DNA of 64,000 nt, from positions 1 through 64,000 of the forward strand of contig NW_017804018.1 in the NCBI RefSeq assembly GCF_001625305.1. Reading direction: 5' to 3'. The position numbers and the translations under genes are program-made. Numbering within the stretch: the stretch's first letter is position 1; each line of letters begins with the position of its first letter. The notes beneath the pieces were generated by a model that worked only from the letters and a program-made list of their open reading frames with translations, was not told where the DNA came from and did no database searches. Positions 33,203-44,121 of this stretch are shown here, in pieces. The stretch is from Branchiostoma belcheri (taxonomy: Eukaryota; Chordata; Leptocardii; Amphioxiformes; Branchiostomatidae).

Positions 33203-33309
33203 TGTGAAGTCCCCCCATAACCAGCGCGTGATCCAGGCGCTGTTGAGTGAGGTTGTTAAAGACAACGGTGGGGAGGAGAGGTGCCAGTTCTCGACCTGGG
33301 AAATAAAAG
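33203..33309 (+). CDS. Candidate exon 2 of an unrecognised gene
   Basis: Acceptor TTACTTGTAG|T, donor AAAAG|GTCAGC. It encodes VKSPHNQRVIQALLSEVVKD then NGGEERCQFSTWEIK. The split codon joins the exon at 33560 in frame. The VIQALL..VV....F.....I..A..RY pattern, formed together with the next exon, resembles a conserved module I have seen in uncharacterised aquatic-animal proteins, some also carrying BEN domains, but I cannot name it with confidence. Confidence 0.5.
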
Positions 33310-33559
33310 GTCAGCATTGATTTGCATATTTGTATTTAAGAAGAGGTTGCACATAAGTTCCTGATTACCTCAGATGGACTAGAAAAGGAAGTACACCACT
33401 GGCACTGATTACCTACATATAATTCTGTCGTGCTATATGTTTTAATAACCAATAAAGTTTTAAACATACGGGCAATGATGATCGATGAATATGTTTGAGT
33501 GTGTTCTAACAAGATCTACCTTACTAGAGCTTGAAACAATTTTTATTTACTTGTTCCAG

Positions 33560-33679
33560 CTAATGCAAAACGGTACTTCCGTTCGAGAAAGGACGACGAA
33601 ACAAGGGGGCGTAAAGGACGGGTGTCAGCACACAGGACCCGTGTCAGGAAGACACAGCGTTTGGTGCAGGCGAGTTGAT
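33560..33679 (+). CDS. Candidate exon 3 of an unrecognised gene
   Basis: Acceptor TTGTTCCAG|C. It continues exon 2 in frame as ANAKRYFRSRKDDETRGRKG then RVSAHRTRVRKTQRLVQ, strongly basic, and reaches a stop at 33677. The basic stretch suggests nucleic-acid binding. A later donor was not found, so this may be a truncated gene end. Confidence 0.45.
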
Positions 33680-33959
33680 AGTATTTTGAATTTCACTCAC
33701 TCACACTAGTGCTCACTCACGCACTCACCAGTACTCAGTTGCTATGTTGAGTACCTCTTTGCCACTCCGTGTGTTTCAATAATCCTAACTCTAATACTAA
33801 CTCTCCACCTCCCCACTACATGCACCAGAGAACTTTTCATTTGCCCCGTGATGACACACTTCCACTGACACTAAAAAAAAAAGGGAAGGCTGATAGTAAA
33901 ACTGACCTGGTTCTAGGTCAAGTCACATTAAGAGAATACCAAAAAAAAAAAAAAAAACA

Positions 33960-34190
33960 TCCCTTCACAAAAAAGTTGGGCAGCATGCAGAAGTAATGAA
34001 GTCAAACCTTCGGGTGTCGCTGAACCTAGAGAAGGTGCGTGCCCACAGTATTGTACAGATGGAAGTGCAGGATGGACGTTCCCATGACGGCATTGGGTAT
34101 GGCTCAGCCACCAACATGATATCTACAGCACAGGCCTACGAGCAAGCTATCAAAAGAGCACTTATTGATATGCACGTGTCTGACGACTGA
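33960..34190 (+). pseudogene. RAD52-like N-terminal domain fragment, copy 1
   Basis: The frame EKVRAHSIVQMEVQDGRSHD then GIGYGSATNMISTAQAYEQA matches the core of the RAD52/RAD22 single-strand annealing domain (V.V.LKDG..HED.GYG......K...LEKA.KEA.TD.LKRA). It ends prematurely (KRALIDM then DD and stop). It is preceded by the phrase CACTCCGTGTG...CCCCGTGATGACACA (33764-33856), which also precedes copy 2. The upstream and downstream exons of a complete RAD52 gene are not visible. Confidence 0.5.
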
Positions 34191-34353
34191 CGATGAATCA
34201 GCATGTTGTTGTCATATGATCCTTTTGACATATGATCCTTTTGACTCTCACTCTCCAAGCGCAATATTGATCTAGCATACACTCTACCAAGAGGGGGCAT
34301 TGCAATTCACAGCAGAGACAGTAAAACAACACAAGAGCTCCTAAAAACCGTGG

Positions 34354-34647
34354 GTGGAAAGGGCCTTTGACAACCAACTTGAGCAAATTACGACGCACAA
34401 AGCTAGCAGAACTTGTGGGAGAAGAGCTATACTGAAGAACGTTCTGGTGAATGCGCCTGAAGCTGAAATTGAACAAAATATACAAGAACAGACAAATATA
34501 CCGGTACGTGCACACAGATTCCTCTACCAAGACACAGGGAAAGCACTAAAAGTTGTGCGAATTGAAACAAAAGGAGATCAGCTTTTAGGCTTCTTCACAC
34601 AGACAATAACCATCAAAGGAAGCGTTGTAAAAAATAGAGCCATATAG
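34354..34647 (+). pseudogene. Retroelement ORF1-like fragment
   Basis: A 97-residue frame with IPVRAHRFLYQDTGKALKVV then RIETKGDQLLGFFTQTITI. The pattern (R.HRF...D.GK....V.I.......) is like the region before the zinc knuckles in ORF1 or gag-like proteins of non-LTR elements. The assignment is weak. There is no CCHC motif inside the frame. Confidence 0.3.
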
Positions 34648-34649
34648 AA

Positions 34650-36100
34650 CAAAGAGATACACCGCAATCAGAAACCGCTGGATATGTGGAATAATGAATG
34701 CATGCTATCAGCACAACTATATGCATTTTTGACTGGATTAAAGGATGAAAAAAATAATTGCAGTGGACATTATGGTCTAAAATATGTTGTGTTCTCCCTG
34801 TAGCTACATGTACATGTCTCTTGGCGCGCATTCTCTCTCTATTGGCAGAGGCAAGCAATGAGAGAAGAGAGGGTATCTTACTTCTTGAAAACCCTAACGG
34901 ACGTCAGAAGGAAAGGAGGGAAGTGAAGACAGTAAAAGGTAAGAGTATAAAGGGAAAGAAGAAGGCAGCACTGGGAGAAGACACAGACGAAGACATGGCC
35001 TTTTTTTCTTCTAATGCAGAAGGAATGATGCACTCTAGATACTGAGCCACACATAAGACGAAACTGGCAAAGGCGACAAGGTAAATAATATCTCACTCTT
35101 TAAATTTTGTTGCCTGTAGAGTTCTTACATTTTGCCACATTTTTTTTCAGATAGTAACTGTATTGTAGCCGTTATGGTAATAATATGGTAATACCTTCAC
35201 AAGTCTTTGGGAGAGGACTTCCGGTACAGCAACCCCTCGGCAACTTTGTTCCGGATGTGGGAAGGGTGTCAAGGCTGTCAAGAGTCCAAAATATAAGACT
35301 GAACAGACTGACTGTACTTTTTCTGCCTTGTAGAAAGTCAATGTGGTCCGAAAACATCTAGGTCTCAACTTAGCAATTGAATAATTATATTAGATCTGAA
35401 CAGAACTGTTCAGGTAAAAAAATGTGAAGGTACTGATAACTGTACTTATTAATTGTATATACATATAAGCAGTTATACCAGACCTTGACTTGATCTACAC
35501 ACTCAGGTATTCCATCATGCCGCCATCAAGGTGTCTGGGAATGGGGACATGCTGGCAATGAAAAGACGGCACCAGCACTGTTTTTTTTTCACTCCGTGTG
35601 TGTCAATAACCCTAACTCTAACACTAACTCCACACTACACTTACCAGAAAACTTTTTATGTGCCCCGTGATGACACATTTTTTCAGAGCAGCAGATTTCG
35701 TAAGAAGACCGCAACATGGTATAGTAGCAGCAGAGATTGTAGGGAGACCACAACAAGGTATGTTTCCCATTAGCTTCTATAATTGATAGATTATGATTAT
35801 TAGGATTCATGTTTGTTGCCATTTTGTCATATTACTTTAGTGCTTATTGTTTGTTGTTTGTGTTCAATGTTTGTACACCTCTCGACCGATAAATTCTATG
35901 CTAGACGCAGATAATTGTGTTTTTTCTTCATTTTACGCCACCAACACTAGTATAATATGCTGTCTATTGAGGTCTGATTGTCAGTTCAGAAATACGTATT
36001 TTAAAAATGTGTCTAAATTGTTGTATGTTTAGTGTTTATGTGGTTTTATGTTTGTACTATGGGTATTACCTGAAATAAAGTCATTCATTTATTCATACAT
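34650..36100. other. No firm gene; short basic ORF and duplicated leader sequence
   Basis: A lysine-rich frame (34860-35045, KGKSIKGKKKAALGEDTDED) could be a short exon, with an acceptor-like CAG nearby, but nothing is recognised in it. The segment 35590-35690 repeats 33764-33870. Otherwise AT-rich. Confidence 0.4.
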
Positions 36101-36104
36101 TAAA

Positions 36105-36330
36105 ACATCCCTTCACAAACAAAGCTGGGCAGCATTCAGAAGTAATGAAGTCAAACCGTCGGGTATCGCTGAACCGAGAGACGCGTGCGTGCCTACAATA
36201 TTGTACAGGTGGACGTGAAGGATGGACGGTCCTATGGAGGCATCGGGTATGGCTCAGCCACCAACATGCTATCTTAAGCACAGGCCTATGAGTAAGCTTT
36301 CAAAAGAGCACTGACAGATGGCCTCTGGGG
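36105..36330 (+). pseudogene. RAD52-like fragment, copy 2 (degenerate)
   Basis: Starts with CATCCCTTCACAAA and GAAGTAATGAAGTCAAACC as copy 1 does, and encodes IVQVDVKDGRSYGGIGYGSA, then NMLS-stop-AQAYE-stop-AFKRALTDGL. Two in-frame stops and a frame break make it clearly inactive, yet the final KRALTDGL is closer to RAD52 than the end of copy 1. A tandem duplication with a 2.1-kb offset. Confidence 0.55.
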
Positions 36331-36924
36331 GGGGGGGGTCTGCCAGCACCCCAATCTGTAGAACTATATCTCTGATTTCTTACTATGATGACAGTAAAAT
36401 TTTTGTTATTTACTTCACTACAGTTACGTATAACTGTTGTTTATTAGTTGTTTATTTTTTTTTTTGTACAAAAACAAAGGACAAAGGTTCACATAATAAA
36501 ATTAAATACCCAGAAATATTTTGCAAACAATACATTAATCTAACAATTTAGCATACAGGAAATTGTACTGTGCAGTATGCTTCATTTGATTTTAATTGAG
36601 TTTCTATAGTATAAACGTCTTTTTTATTATTGTACCAACATTTACATGTTAACTAACATGATAATGAACTTAATCGAATTAAAATCGCATCGCTGCAGGT
36701 CAACTGGATTTATCTAACTAGGGCTACCTTGGTTAGTACACACTTCCCCTGTAGTCAATTCTATATGCCTGCCCTGCATTAGCAACTAAAATATGAACAC
36801 AATGGCTCATTTAAAGGAAATTTAGGATTAAAAGTCATCCATGTCATTTTATCTTTATTTTATATTTTACATGACAGGCTGGACGGAGTACGGAGTCTCG
36901 ACCTACCCCCACATCCTGGCATGT

Positions 36925-37130
36925 TCCTAGAACAAGGCCAAGAACCCAGAACATTTCTTTAAACAACTGATGGGGATATATTTCACTGAGGAAGAACTGT
37001 CCCGGGGAAACCTTACCGGGAGTGGAACAACCAGGCGCTGAACCCTGCCATCATCAGCACTATTCTTAGTAAAAGTGTAAGACACCAAAGATACCCGTGA
37101 TCGACGATGTGGAGATCGTTCAGCAAATGG
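36925..37130 (+). pseudogene. BEN-domain-like fragment
   Basis: One frame reads NKAKNPEHFFKQLMGIYFTE then EELSRGNLTGSG; after a one-base shift QALNPAIISTILSKS follows. F...LM...FT.EEL...NLTG.......LNP..I..I resembles the second half of BEN domains, DNA-binding modules of chromatin factors and of some mobile or viral proteins. It then decays. Confidence 0.45.
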
Positions 37131-37489
37131 ACCGGCTGAAGGCAAGGCTCAAGCCGAAGCCAAGGAACAGGTTTATTAAGGCAGAGTTTAATGGCTGCAT
37201 AGCTCAAGTATACACTAAAAGTTGAGCAAGATTTTGCATGAGGAAAGAAAAAAATTCCAGACTTGGAAAAAAAATCATGTCTGCAAGGGACGACTCCCAA
37301 CCACAGTAGATGTTAGGAAAAGTGAGGATTCTTCTGCTAAATAAAAGAGGATAAGATACTGTGAACACCTCTTAAGAAGTTTTGGTGTCATCTACACATG
37401 ATGTAAGACCCTACAGAACCCCTTCTTTATCCTCAGTACCAGGATTTAGAAAAACCTGCTGCCGGTGCAATCTAAGGATCAGGTAAATT

Positions 37490-37618
37490 TGATTGGGCTG
37501 GAATCTTATATTTATCCAAATCCTGGACCTGTGGTAACAGTCACAAATAAAGAAAGAGCGATTTGCTGTGATACATGTGACGTGTGGATCCATGCAACCT
37601 GTTTGAATATGCTTAAAG
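37490..37618 (+). pseudogene. PHD-like finger fragment
   Basis: ESYIYPNPGPVVTVTNKERA then ICCDTCDVWIHATCLNM: CC..C..W.H..C is the middle of a PHD finger. In aquatic-animal genomes such fingers are common in ORF1 of CR1-like retroelements, and the PNPGP lead-in supports that source. Too short to be more specific. Confidence 0.5.
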
Positions 37619-37662
37619 AATAATATGATTAAGGAAGAAAATGATTATCTCTCAAGCTACTC

Positions 37663-37965
37663 TTGGTTGTTGAACATGTTTGTCAAACTCCAATGAGAGG
37701 TGACATTTTTGCAGGGTTGCAAAAAAAAATGAAACTAGAACTCGAAGCCATCCGTGCACAGCACGAAGCGGAATGCCAGAAACTCATAGAAGAATGTCGC
37801 ATCTTGGGGACGGGCCATGCCACCGCAGCTGCTGAGTCTACCGAAGGGCCCAAGATGCCCCTGTTCTATGAAGGTGAAGACGTCGAAGTATATCTCACCA
37901 CGTGTGAACGCCTTGCAACTGCCGACGGGTCATCTGGGTTCAGTAGTGTCTCTGCGTTGTGTTGA
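37663..37965 (+). mobile_element. LTR-retrotransposon gag-like fragment
   Basis: A coiled-coil-like segment (LQKKMKLELEAIRAQHEAEC) leads to PKMPLFYEGEDVEVYLTTCE and RLATADG. The P-K-h-P-x-F-x-E-x-E-D-V-E-x-Y-L-x-x-h-E-R pattern is the start of the Gypsy-type gag capsid domain. The frame is lost after 37965. Pol is not found next to it. Confidence 0.55.
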
Positions 37966-38374
37966 CGAGCAGGTCGGTGCTGTAGTGCGTGTGCCATTGG
38001 TTGCACGTGTTGTTCTACGCCATCCCAATCCCTGCAGGTGTTCTCTGCATGATCATGGACAAAGATCCGGTTTCTGTGGTCCCGTGAGGCGTCTAGAGAA
38101 AGGGCGGGAGAGCGCAAGCCGGGCACCGAGGGGGAGAGTGGAGAGGCGGCACGTGCCAGTCAGGCGTTGTCAGCAGTAGGAGCTGAGGAGAGAGCTTCTT
38201 GTGGCCTTTCTCTCTTCTTCCGTGTCTAACTGGACAAATCTTGGGTAAAGTCATATGACAAGTGTTACCTGCGTTGCTATGTCGAGAAAGTAGGTAAACC
38301 TAAGAAGAAGCGACTTCACAGAGTAGTCTCGTCACAAGATGCCAAACAAGAGCTTCTTGTTTGGACTCAGTGTC

Positions 38375-38625
38375 TGCGCCTGGAACGGCAAACATTTTTT
38401 GGAGAGGAAAGAGAACTCTGTTCATCACGTCGCGTCGGTGGTCCCTGTCAATAAGCCAACTCCACATAAACGAGTTGGAATTGAAAGCAGCATTCTTTGC
38501 CCTACAGTGCTTCGCCACTCCTCAGAAACACAGTCATGTGCACCTCAAACTAGACAACACCACAACAGTGGCTTACATCAATCATCAAGGGGGGTGCCGT
38601 GCCATTCGATCCCATTAGCTATGAG
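38375..38625 (+). mobile_element. DIRS-like RNase H fragment
   Basis: SLSISQLHINELELKAAFFA, then LQCFATPQ and LDNTTTVAYINHQGG. HINeLELkA...AL..F...........DNtT.vaYIn.qGG is the RNase H hallmark of DIRS/Ngaro tyrosine-recombinase retrotransposons. Reverse transcriptase and recombinase are not seen in this copy. Confidence 0.7.
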
Positions 38626-38639
38626 TGAACACTACTAAC

Positions 38640-39820
38640 GTATGTGAATCAATCGTGGAGCAAAATGTTTTATCATAATAACTAGCGAGCAAACGAAGTT
38701 TATTCAACAGGACCTGTAGAAAGAGAACAGAACAACAAAAAACGTATGCTGAGGAACGCCGAGTATTGAACAGGAAAGGTATGATGGTTAAACCGAATCT
38801 TTGATAGGCAGATACTAGATAAGAACACCTGTCTAAAAGTTAAGCAGGCAAAGTGACAGTACCACATGTTCCCACACTACCATTAGATAGTCTATCATGC
38901 AGCTTGCGTTTGTCATGCTCTACATTAATCCACCCATTATCATTGTGTACTGTTTTTTGCATATACTCAAACATAAAATGTGCTATGTCAAGCTCTGCAT
39001 TTCCATTATCTTCGACAGTTTTCCAAGAGGCTGAGCACAGGGTCATGCCACATCACTTGAGCCTCTGACTAGCGGAACACAAGGTGCCAACCTGTCTTGT
39101 TAACTTTTTCACTACCAATTTTTTTTTTCTTATGTTGAGAAATATTTTTAACATTAAGACTTTGATCAGGATATTCACAGAAGGTAGTGGTGCAAAATAA
39201 TGTATTGGTGCAGAAGGTAGTGGTTTATGTTTATTTGAATGATCTCTATTAGTGAGTATACGCTTTATACCCACTATTTATCCTGGAGTCTTAAAACATA
39301 TTACAGACTTAAACACAGACGTACACTTGCTTATTGCTACACATAAAATACAACAACCTGTAACTGATTACTAACTTAACCTATCCTATTATATACTAGT
39401 ATACAACAAAGTAATGAGGTAAGAGATTGTTGGTTTGAGAGGTCAAAGGTCATGTGTCTACATGTATCTGGTCACTTTGAGAAGCAAGCATCACTTTTTC
39501 AATAAAAACCACAGTGCTAGTTTGGGTGCAAAAACATGTATCCAATGTGGGACATTCAGCAAGAACTGGAAACTGTAGAACACAGAGATATCTATCCTTT
39601 GAACAGTCCTGCACTGAAAGCACACTAAATACAAGTATAACAGGTATGCTCAGGTCTGGAGAGACTACTAGTCCCTCCTGAACACAGTGCCTATTGTCTA
39701 ATTCATGGAAATGAATTATAAAACCAACTCAGACAAAGAAGTCATCAAAGTCTGCCTAATCTAATCAATGATGACGTTCTAGCATGTTCTCACGCATGCT
39801 CTGATGGGTTGCGAAGTACC
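38640..39820. other. Intergenic, no gene recognised
   Basis: Short frames on both strands without domains. The phrases ACTACCTTCTG and AGAAGGTAGTGG near 39180-39225 form a tiny local repeat. Possibly the 3' UTR of the minus-strand kelch gene occupies 39.3-39.8 kb. Confidence 0.45.
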
Positions 39821-39824
39821 AAAA

Positions 39825-40660
39825 CTATTTACCAGGTGGTCCCCCTGGGTTTGCTGCATCCTGTGTGTCAGCTTGGCTGGTGTTCAGATATGGTAGGTAC
39901 ATACGAGCCACAGCGTTCAGAGAATCATAAACACACCTACGCCCAAAAGGCACCTCAGGCAACTCTCTCCAAATACGTTCACGCCTGTCATAAATTAAAA
40001 CCTGTTGAGGTAGGCTGGACTCGTCATCACTCAGGCAATAGTTGACCAGTGCATGGAGTGTGTTTTGGAGTACAAAGAGATCTCCATCTTCAATATTGTC
40101 CTCAATCCCTGGGGCTGGATGTTCAGACCAGCTGTCTGCTTCTGTATCGTGCTCCAACATGTTGAAGAAGCCAGGATCCGTCCAGAAGATCTTTGTTCCC
40201 ATGGCGAGTACCCGACCGTAGTCAACTCGCACTTCAGGACCGTAGACTGACAAGGCTTTCCTGAACCACCGGTCTTCCCTCGGGTCGTACCAATGCATCT
40301 CTGTATGTGTGAAGAGGTAGATGCGCCGATTGCAGGACACTGCAAAGGTGACGTCCAACAGATCACCATCTTCAGGTGTTGAACAGTTGTGCCACTCATT
40401 TGTGTGCTGGTTGTATTTTTTAAATGCCATCACTGGCCATGTTATAAGGTAAAAAAGATCATGTCCATCGATTTCCATAAGGTAGTCATTTGGTAGACTT
40501 CCCATTTCTCTAGGTCCTTCGGACACGGTCGACTTTTGTTCCCACTTGTTCTCAGCATGGTTGTATTTACACAGATAGATGTTGTGAGAATCTGCAGCTA
40601 ACACATAGATCTCATTATCGTGTGTAACCACACCATCCTGGTAGGTTGTAGTCACACCTG
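39825..40660 (-). CDS. Kelch-repeat protein (KLHL-like), C-terminal exon
   Basis: KLHL proteins are substrate adaptors of CUL3 ubiquitin ligases. The exon gives about 277 residues forming most of a kelch propeller. Blades end in the usual Trp-containing strands: YNHAENKWEQKS, YNQHTNEWHNCS, YDPREDRWFRKAL, HDTEADSWSEHP and YDRRERIWRELPEVPF, five in all. The BTB and BACK domains expected in an N-terminal exon are not visible. The reading frame has a stop just upstream, so the exon begins at a splice acceptor (CATCAG in minus orientation, about 40660). The stop codon is at 39825-39827. The frame is undamaged. Vertebrate KLHL subfamily not determined. Confidence 0.85.
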
Positions 40661-40664
40661 ATGT

Positions 40665-41290
40665 ACTTCACTTCTCGTGGGTTCATCCACAGCATCTTTT
40701 TTGTTTAGAAATGCTTGACTAATAATTTTACGACGAAGGCCCAGTGGAACTGGAACAATGTAACATACTCAAGATATATCCACAAAGCAAAATTTAAAAC
40801 TGTGGATAAAATGTGCGGGACATAAACGTGGGGAGACATAAACAAGTGGAATAAGATGTACAGAGCATCTTTGCGTCGGAGGATTAGTTTAGGCGTGCCC
40901 AAAGGTGACAGGGGATGTTTTTGTTGAACGGAAGGGTTTAAAAATATGAGTATGAGACAATAAGTGTTCAGGTTGCACGGAATTGTAGAGCCGCGAACCT
41001 ACACATAGTGTCATATTTCTTGTACCATGGATTTTTAGCCCGACGGCATGTTTCGCACCTCTGTCATTCAACTATCACACAGCTCAGCTCAGCATGTCCT
41101 TATTGATTCGCAACCTTCGAGGTGTCTGAAAGCAGGGTGACGATGAGCGAATCTCTCGCTACTTTCGGGCTGTTTTGCTTTATTTCAAAGCCGTATGCCA
41201 TAGGCACACTTCTTTTCTAGAGTAAACGCTCCCCTTCCCCTCAGACTGGCTCACCATCTGGAGTAGAATCGTGTGGTCAACAACAAGCTA
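40665..41290. other. No gene recognised
   Basis: Only short frames. The upstream exons of the kelch gene are expected further right on the minus strand but no BTB-like sequence was seen. Confidence 0.4.
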
Positions 41291-41299
41291 AGGGTGAGA

Positions 41300-41630
41300 A
41301 GGGCAGGAACATACCAATGGACTTGAGACTAGAGCAAATGAACGCGTTCCTCAAGTCATTCTTGCGTGCCCTTTTCCCAAACTTGAATACTGCAATGCTG
41401 TTTGGAGCTGAGTGACAAAATTGGTGGGCCTGGGGAAATACGTAAGGAATTTGTCAAGTTTATATTTGAAAAAGGGGGTGTAACCAGTGCTGGCGATGGG
41501 TTGCAACATGAATACACAATAGACAAGATAAAGGATTTTAACACAACGTCTGCTCCAGCATTTGTTGACTATTTCACGAAATTCGTGAAACCTCTTCTTG
41601 AGACCAATTTAGGACCAAAGTGACCGTGTG
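41300..41630 (+). pseudogene. DUF6589-like / transposon-derived fragment
   Basis: RNIPMDLRLEQMNAFLKSFL then RALFPNLNTA (41308-41400) resembles the (I-P-x-D-L-x-x-E-x-x-N) segment of a domain found in multi-copy, probably transposon-derived proteins. A shift follows, and a second open frame (41402-41623, GEIRKEFVKFIFEKGG ... FVKPLLETNLGPK) continues without recognised motifs. Low certainty. Confidence 0.35.
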
Positions 41631-41681
41631 GACAGCTTCACAGACAAACAACAATTGCGAAAGCATGAATCATGTGCTTAA

Positions 41682-42486
41682 AGGAGTACTAACCTCCAGA
41701 AGGAAGTGCTATTTTCCGATACATCATGCTGCAATGAATACATAACTAGCCGACTTTTTACATAATTTTGCTTGTACAAGTTGCGCGGCGCATGTTTGTA
41801 AAGTGATATTAATATCATTGTCCCCCATGCTGAACCACAATTGATACATCCGGGAATTCTGGCTTACGCAATACTCATACACTTCAGGTCAACATAAACA
41901 TTTTTCGGCGAAAATGGTAGGAGACAAGCACATTAACAAGCTGATTATTGAGAAATTACTTGCTTTACTTTGCTTGACCTGTGGCTTGGATATTATAATA
42001 TCAGGATGTCGAATACAGTGGGAGCCAGTTTCATTCTGCGTGTTTTGATTTTCTCAACTTATTTGCATGTAAGTATCACTTGAACAGATAATTAGATTAC
42101 GCCACTTATGGAAAGGATAACTACATTACGCCGTTTTTTTCATCGTCAATATTTTCGGCATAAATGAGGGGCGATAAGGACTTTAAGAAGGGCAATGGTT
42201 GGTAAGATACCAAAGAACACAAAACGGTACGAATTTTTCTTATCGCCCCCGAAATGAGGTCTGTAACGTAACTTTTTGTTTAAAACATAGACACCAATGG
42301 GGTAGCGTGGTGTATTCTGGGATAGTTTTGAGGGTATTTGGAGAGTTTGTCCTGGATTCGATGCGTTTTAAGACTTGCGCGCAAAATGGGCATTTAATTG
42401 TATACTGTAAAATAATATGCATTTTTCAATTCCAAAAATAAATGCCTGTCGAAATATAGCACCCCCTTCTGGAGGTTAGTACTCCT
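41682..42486. mobile_element. TTAA-flanked element (Kolobok- or piggyBac-like), 805 bp
   Basis: The left end AGGAGTACTAACCTCCAGAA is mirrored perfectly for 22 bp or more at the right end. TTAA lies directly outside both ends (41678-41681 and 42487-42490). TTAA duplications occur in piggyBac and Kolobok; the purine start AGG favours Kolobok. It interrupts an older open frame: CESMNHVLK on the left continues with KWKAVPLPTLV on the right. No transposase inside. Confidence 0.85.
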
Positions 42487-42668
42487 TTAAACAAATGGTA
42501 AGTGGAAGGCTGTTCCCTTGCCAACCTTGGTCTCGGAACTTATAAAACATGTCAAAACCCAGGACAAGGACTAACAACGAGCACTTGTCGGGCAAGGTGG
42601 TTTTGAGTTGTGCAAACCTTTCCAGCAAGGGAAAGGCGTCACCAAAGATGCTTGGAATCACATGAGTG
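42487..42668 (+). pseudogene. Transposon-derived coding remnant, copy 1 (copy 2 at 43185-43330)
   Basis: Together with 41640-41677 this reads CESMNHVLK | KWKAVPLPTLVSELIKHVKT, then a stop, then RALVGQGGFELCKPF and GKGVTKDAWN. The pattern (N.CES.NH.LK...W....LP.LV..L...V..Q..D..RAL.GQG.FEL) is that of multi-copy proteins of probable mobile origin. A second copy, lacking the first part, lies at 43185-43330 with about 90% identity. A reverse-transcriptase remnant separates the two. Confidence 0.5.
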
Positions 42669-42699
42669 TAGTTTGGCGACAGGATCATTGCAAATTTTT

Positions 42700-43147
42700 A
42701 TGACTTGTGGCACGCCTGTAAGAGCCTGGTCAAGACCTTCAAAGTTCGTCAGTATCATCAGGTCTTTCCACGACGGCTCGCGTTATTGAAAAAGGTACGG
42801 TGTCTGACCCCTTTCCAATCACGAATGGAGTAAAACAAGGATGCGTCATGGCACCCACTCTCTTCAGCCTCATGTTTGCCACTATGTTGTTCAAAGCACT
42901 CTCTGCGACAGATGCAGGAATAACTGCCCGCTACAGATGCGACGGGAGGTCTTTGACCTACGGCGTCTCAAAGCAAAAAAAAAACAAAGTACTGGACGCA
43001 CAAGTTAGAGACTTCCTCTTTGCAGATGATTGCGCCCTTGCTGGTCTCAGCGAACCAGACCTGCAAGAGCTCACTAGTTGCCTGTCAACACTTGAAGTTG
43101 AACAAGTTGAAGAAACCCACAAGCAAGAGAATCTGATTCTGAGGTAA
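42700..43147 (+). mobile_element. Non-LTR RT fragment
   Basis: FPITNGVKQGCVMAPTLFSL then FLFADDCALAGLSEPDLQEL: the V-K-Q-G-C-V-x-A-P-T-L-F and FADD motifs of an RTE/R4-like reverse transcriptase. Upstream a shifted frame carries FHDG-like residues (42760-42780). Only about 120 codons of palm remain. Confidence 0.75.
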
Positions 43148-43184
43148 AAACAATCATCTATCTTCGACTTCTATTGACATATGA

Positions 43185-43330
43185 CCTGCCTTGTCAACCT
43201 TTGTCTCGGAACCATGTCAAAACCCAGTACAAAGACTAACAACGAGCACTTGTCGCGCAAGGTGATCATGAGTTGTGCAAACCTTTCCAGCAAGGGAAAG
43301 GCCTCACCAAAGATGCTTGGAATCAAATGA
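43185..43330 (+). pseudogene. Transposon-derived coding remnant, copy 2
   Basis: Repeats 42520-42665 (CATGTCAAAACCCA, AACGAGCACTTGTCG, TTTCCAGCAAGGGAAAGG). See copy 1. Downstream, 43360-43560 is a C-rich stretch with repeated CGACCG motifs; its open frames are not considered genes. Confidence 0.6.
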
Positions 43331-43752
43331 GTGCGCTGAAGGGCATCCTGAGAAACATCCTTCTTCATGTCGAGGAAGACCCGGACACATATTACCGCGC
43401 AGATTCCGAGTAAACAACCGACTCCGACCAGAGCAACCCCGATCAGCCCCGACGGGCCGACCAACCCGACCGTCCAACCGACCCAGACCAACTCGACTGT
43501 CCGACCGACTCTGGCCCCCCAATCGAGCCACCGGTGCCAATTCGCTTTCGGGTCCAGGCTGAGATCCACAAGTTCAAATCTCTACCAAAGCTTAAGTCAA
43601 CAGACTTGGCAGGGAAAAGCCGATGAACTACCCCTACTCAGTAAACACTAGAGGAGGTTGTTCCTGGCATAAGTGTGCGTGTTTTCAGCACTGCTTGGGA
43701 CATTGTCAGTGCCAAAAGGGCAACTCTATGTGGTCATAAGATTTATTCATAA

Positions 43753-44121
43753 GGCCACACCAATTTAATTTGTTGGTTCTTGGATTCGCCTCTTCGTTTT
43801 TTTCTGATTTGCAAAAAAAAAATAGATTCTGGTCCTGAATCAACTGAAAAATGCTCATGTTTTGCCCCCCAACAGTTGAGGAAAGTCCTTTTCTTCCTAG
43901 TTGTTACAGTTTTCCCATCTATCATTGCAGTGTTTTGATTAAAAGTTCAAAATTCAATGTTTAAATTTTAACCCAGCCTTTTGTGTTGACTTCATGGCTC
44001 ATTTTGTAGCATTTAAGCCTATAATAGGATGCCTAGACCTGTTTTTATTATTTTTTTTCGCCATGTCGCTTCATATTTTTTCTGAAAAAAAAAACCGAGA
44101 ACAAATTAAATTGGTGTGGCC
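43753..44121. mobile_element. Harbinger-like MITE, copy 2 (TAA duplication)
   Basis: Same ends and interior as 10106-10485, differing mainly in homopolymer lengths and scattered substitutions. TAA flanks both sides (43750-43752 and 44122-44124). Confidence 0.88.

Noticed and set aside
43275-43569. Proline/threonine-rich plus frame and hydrophobic minus frame
   Set aside because: Both come from a C-rich stretch of CGACCG-type repeats downstream of a transposon remnant; composition artefact.
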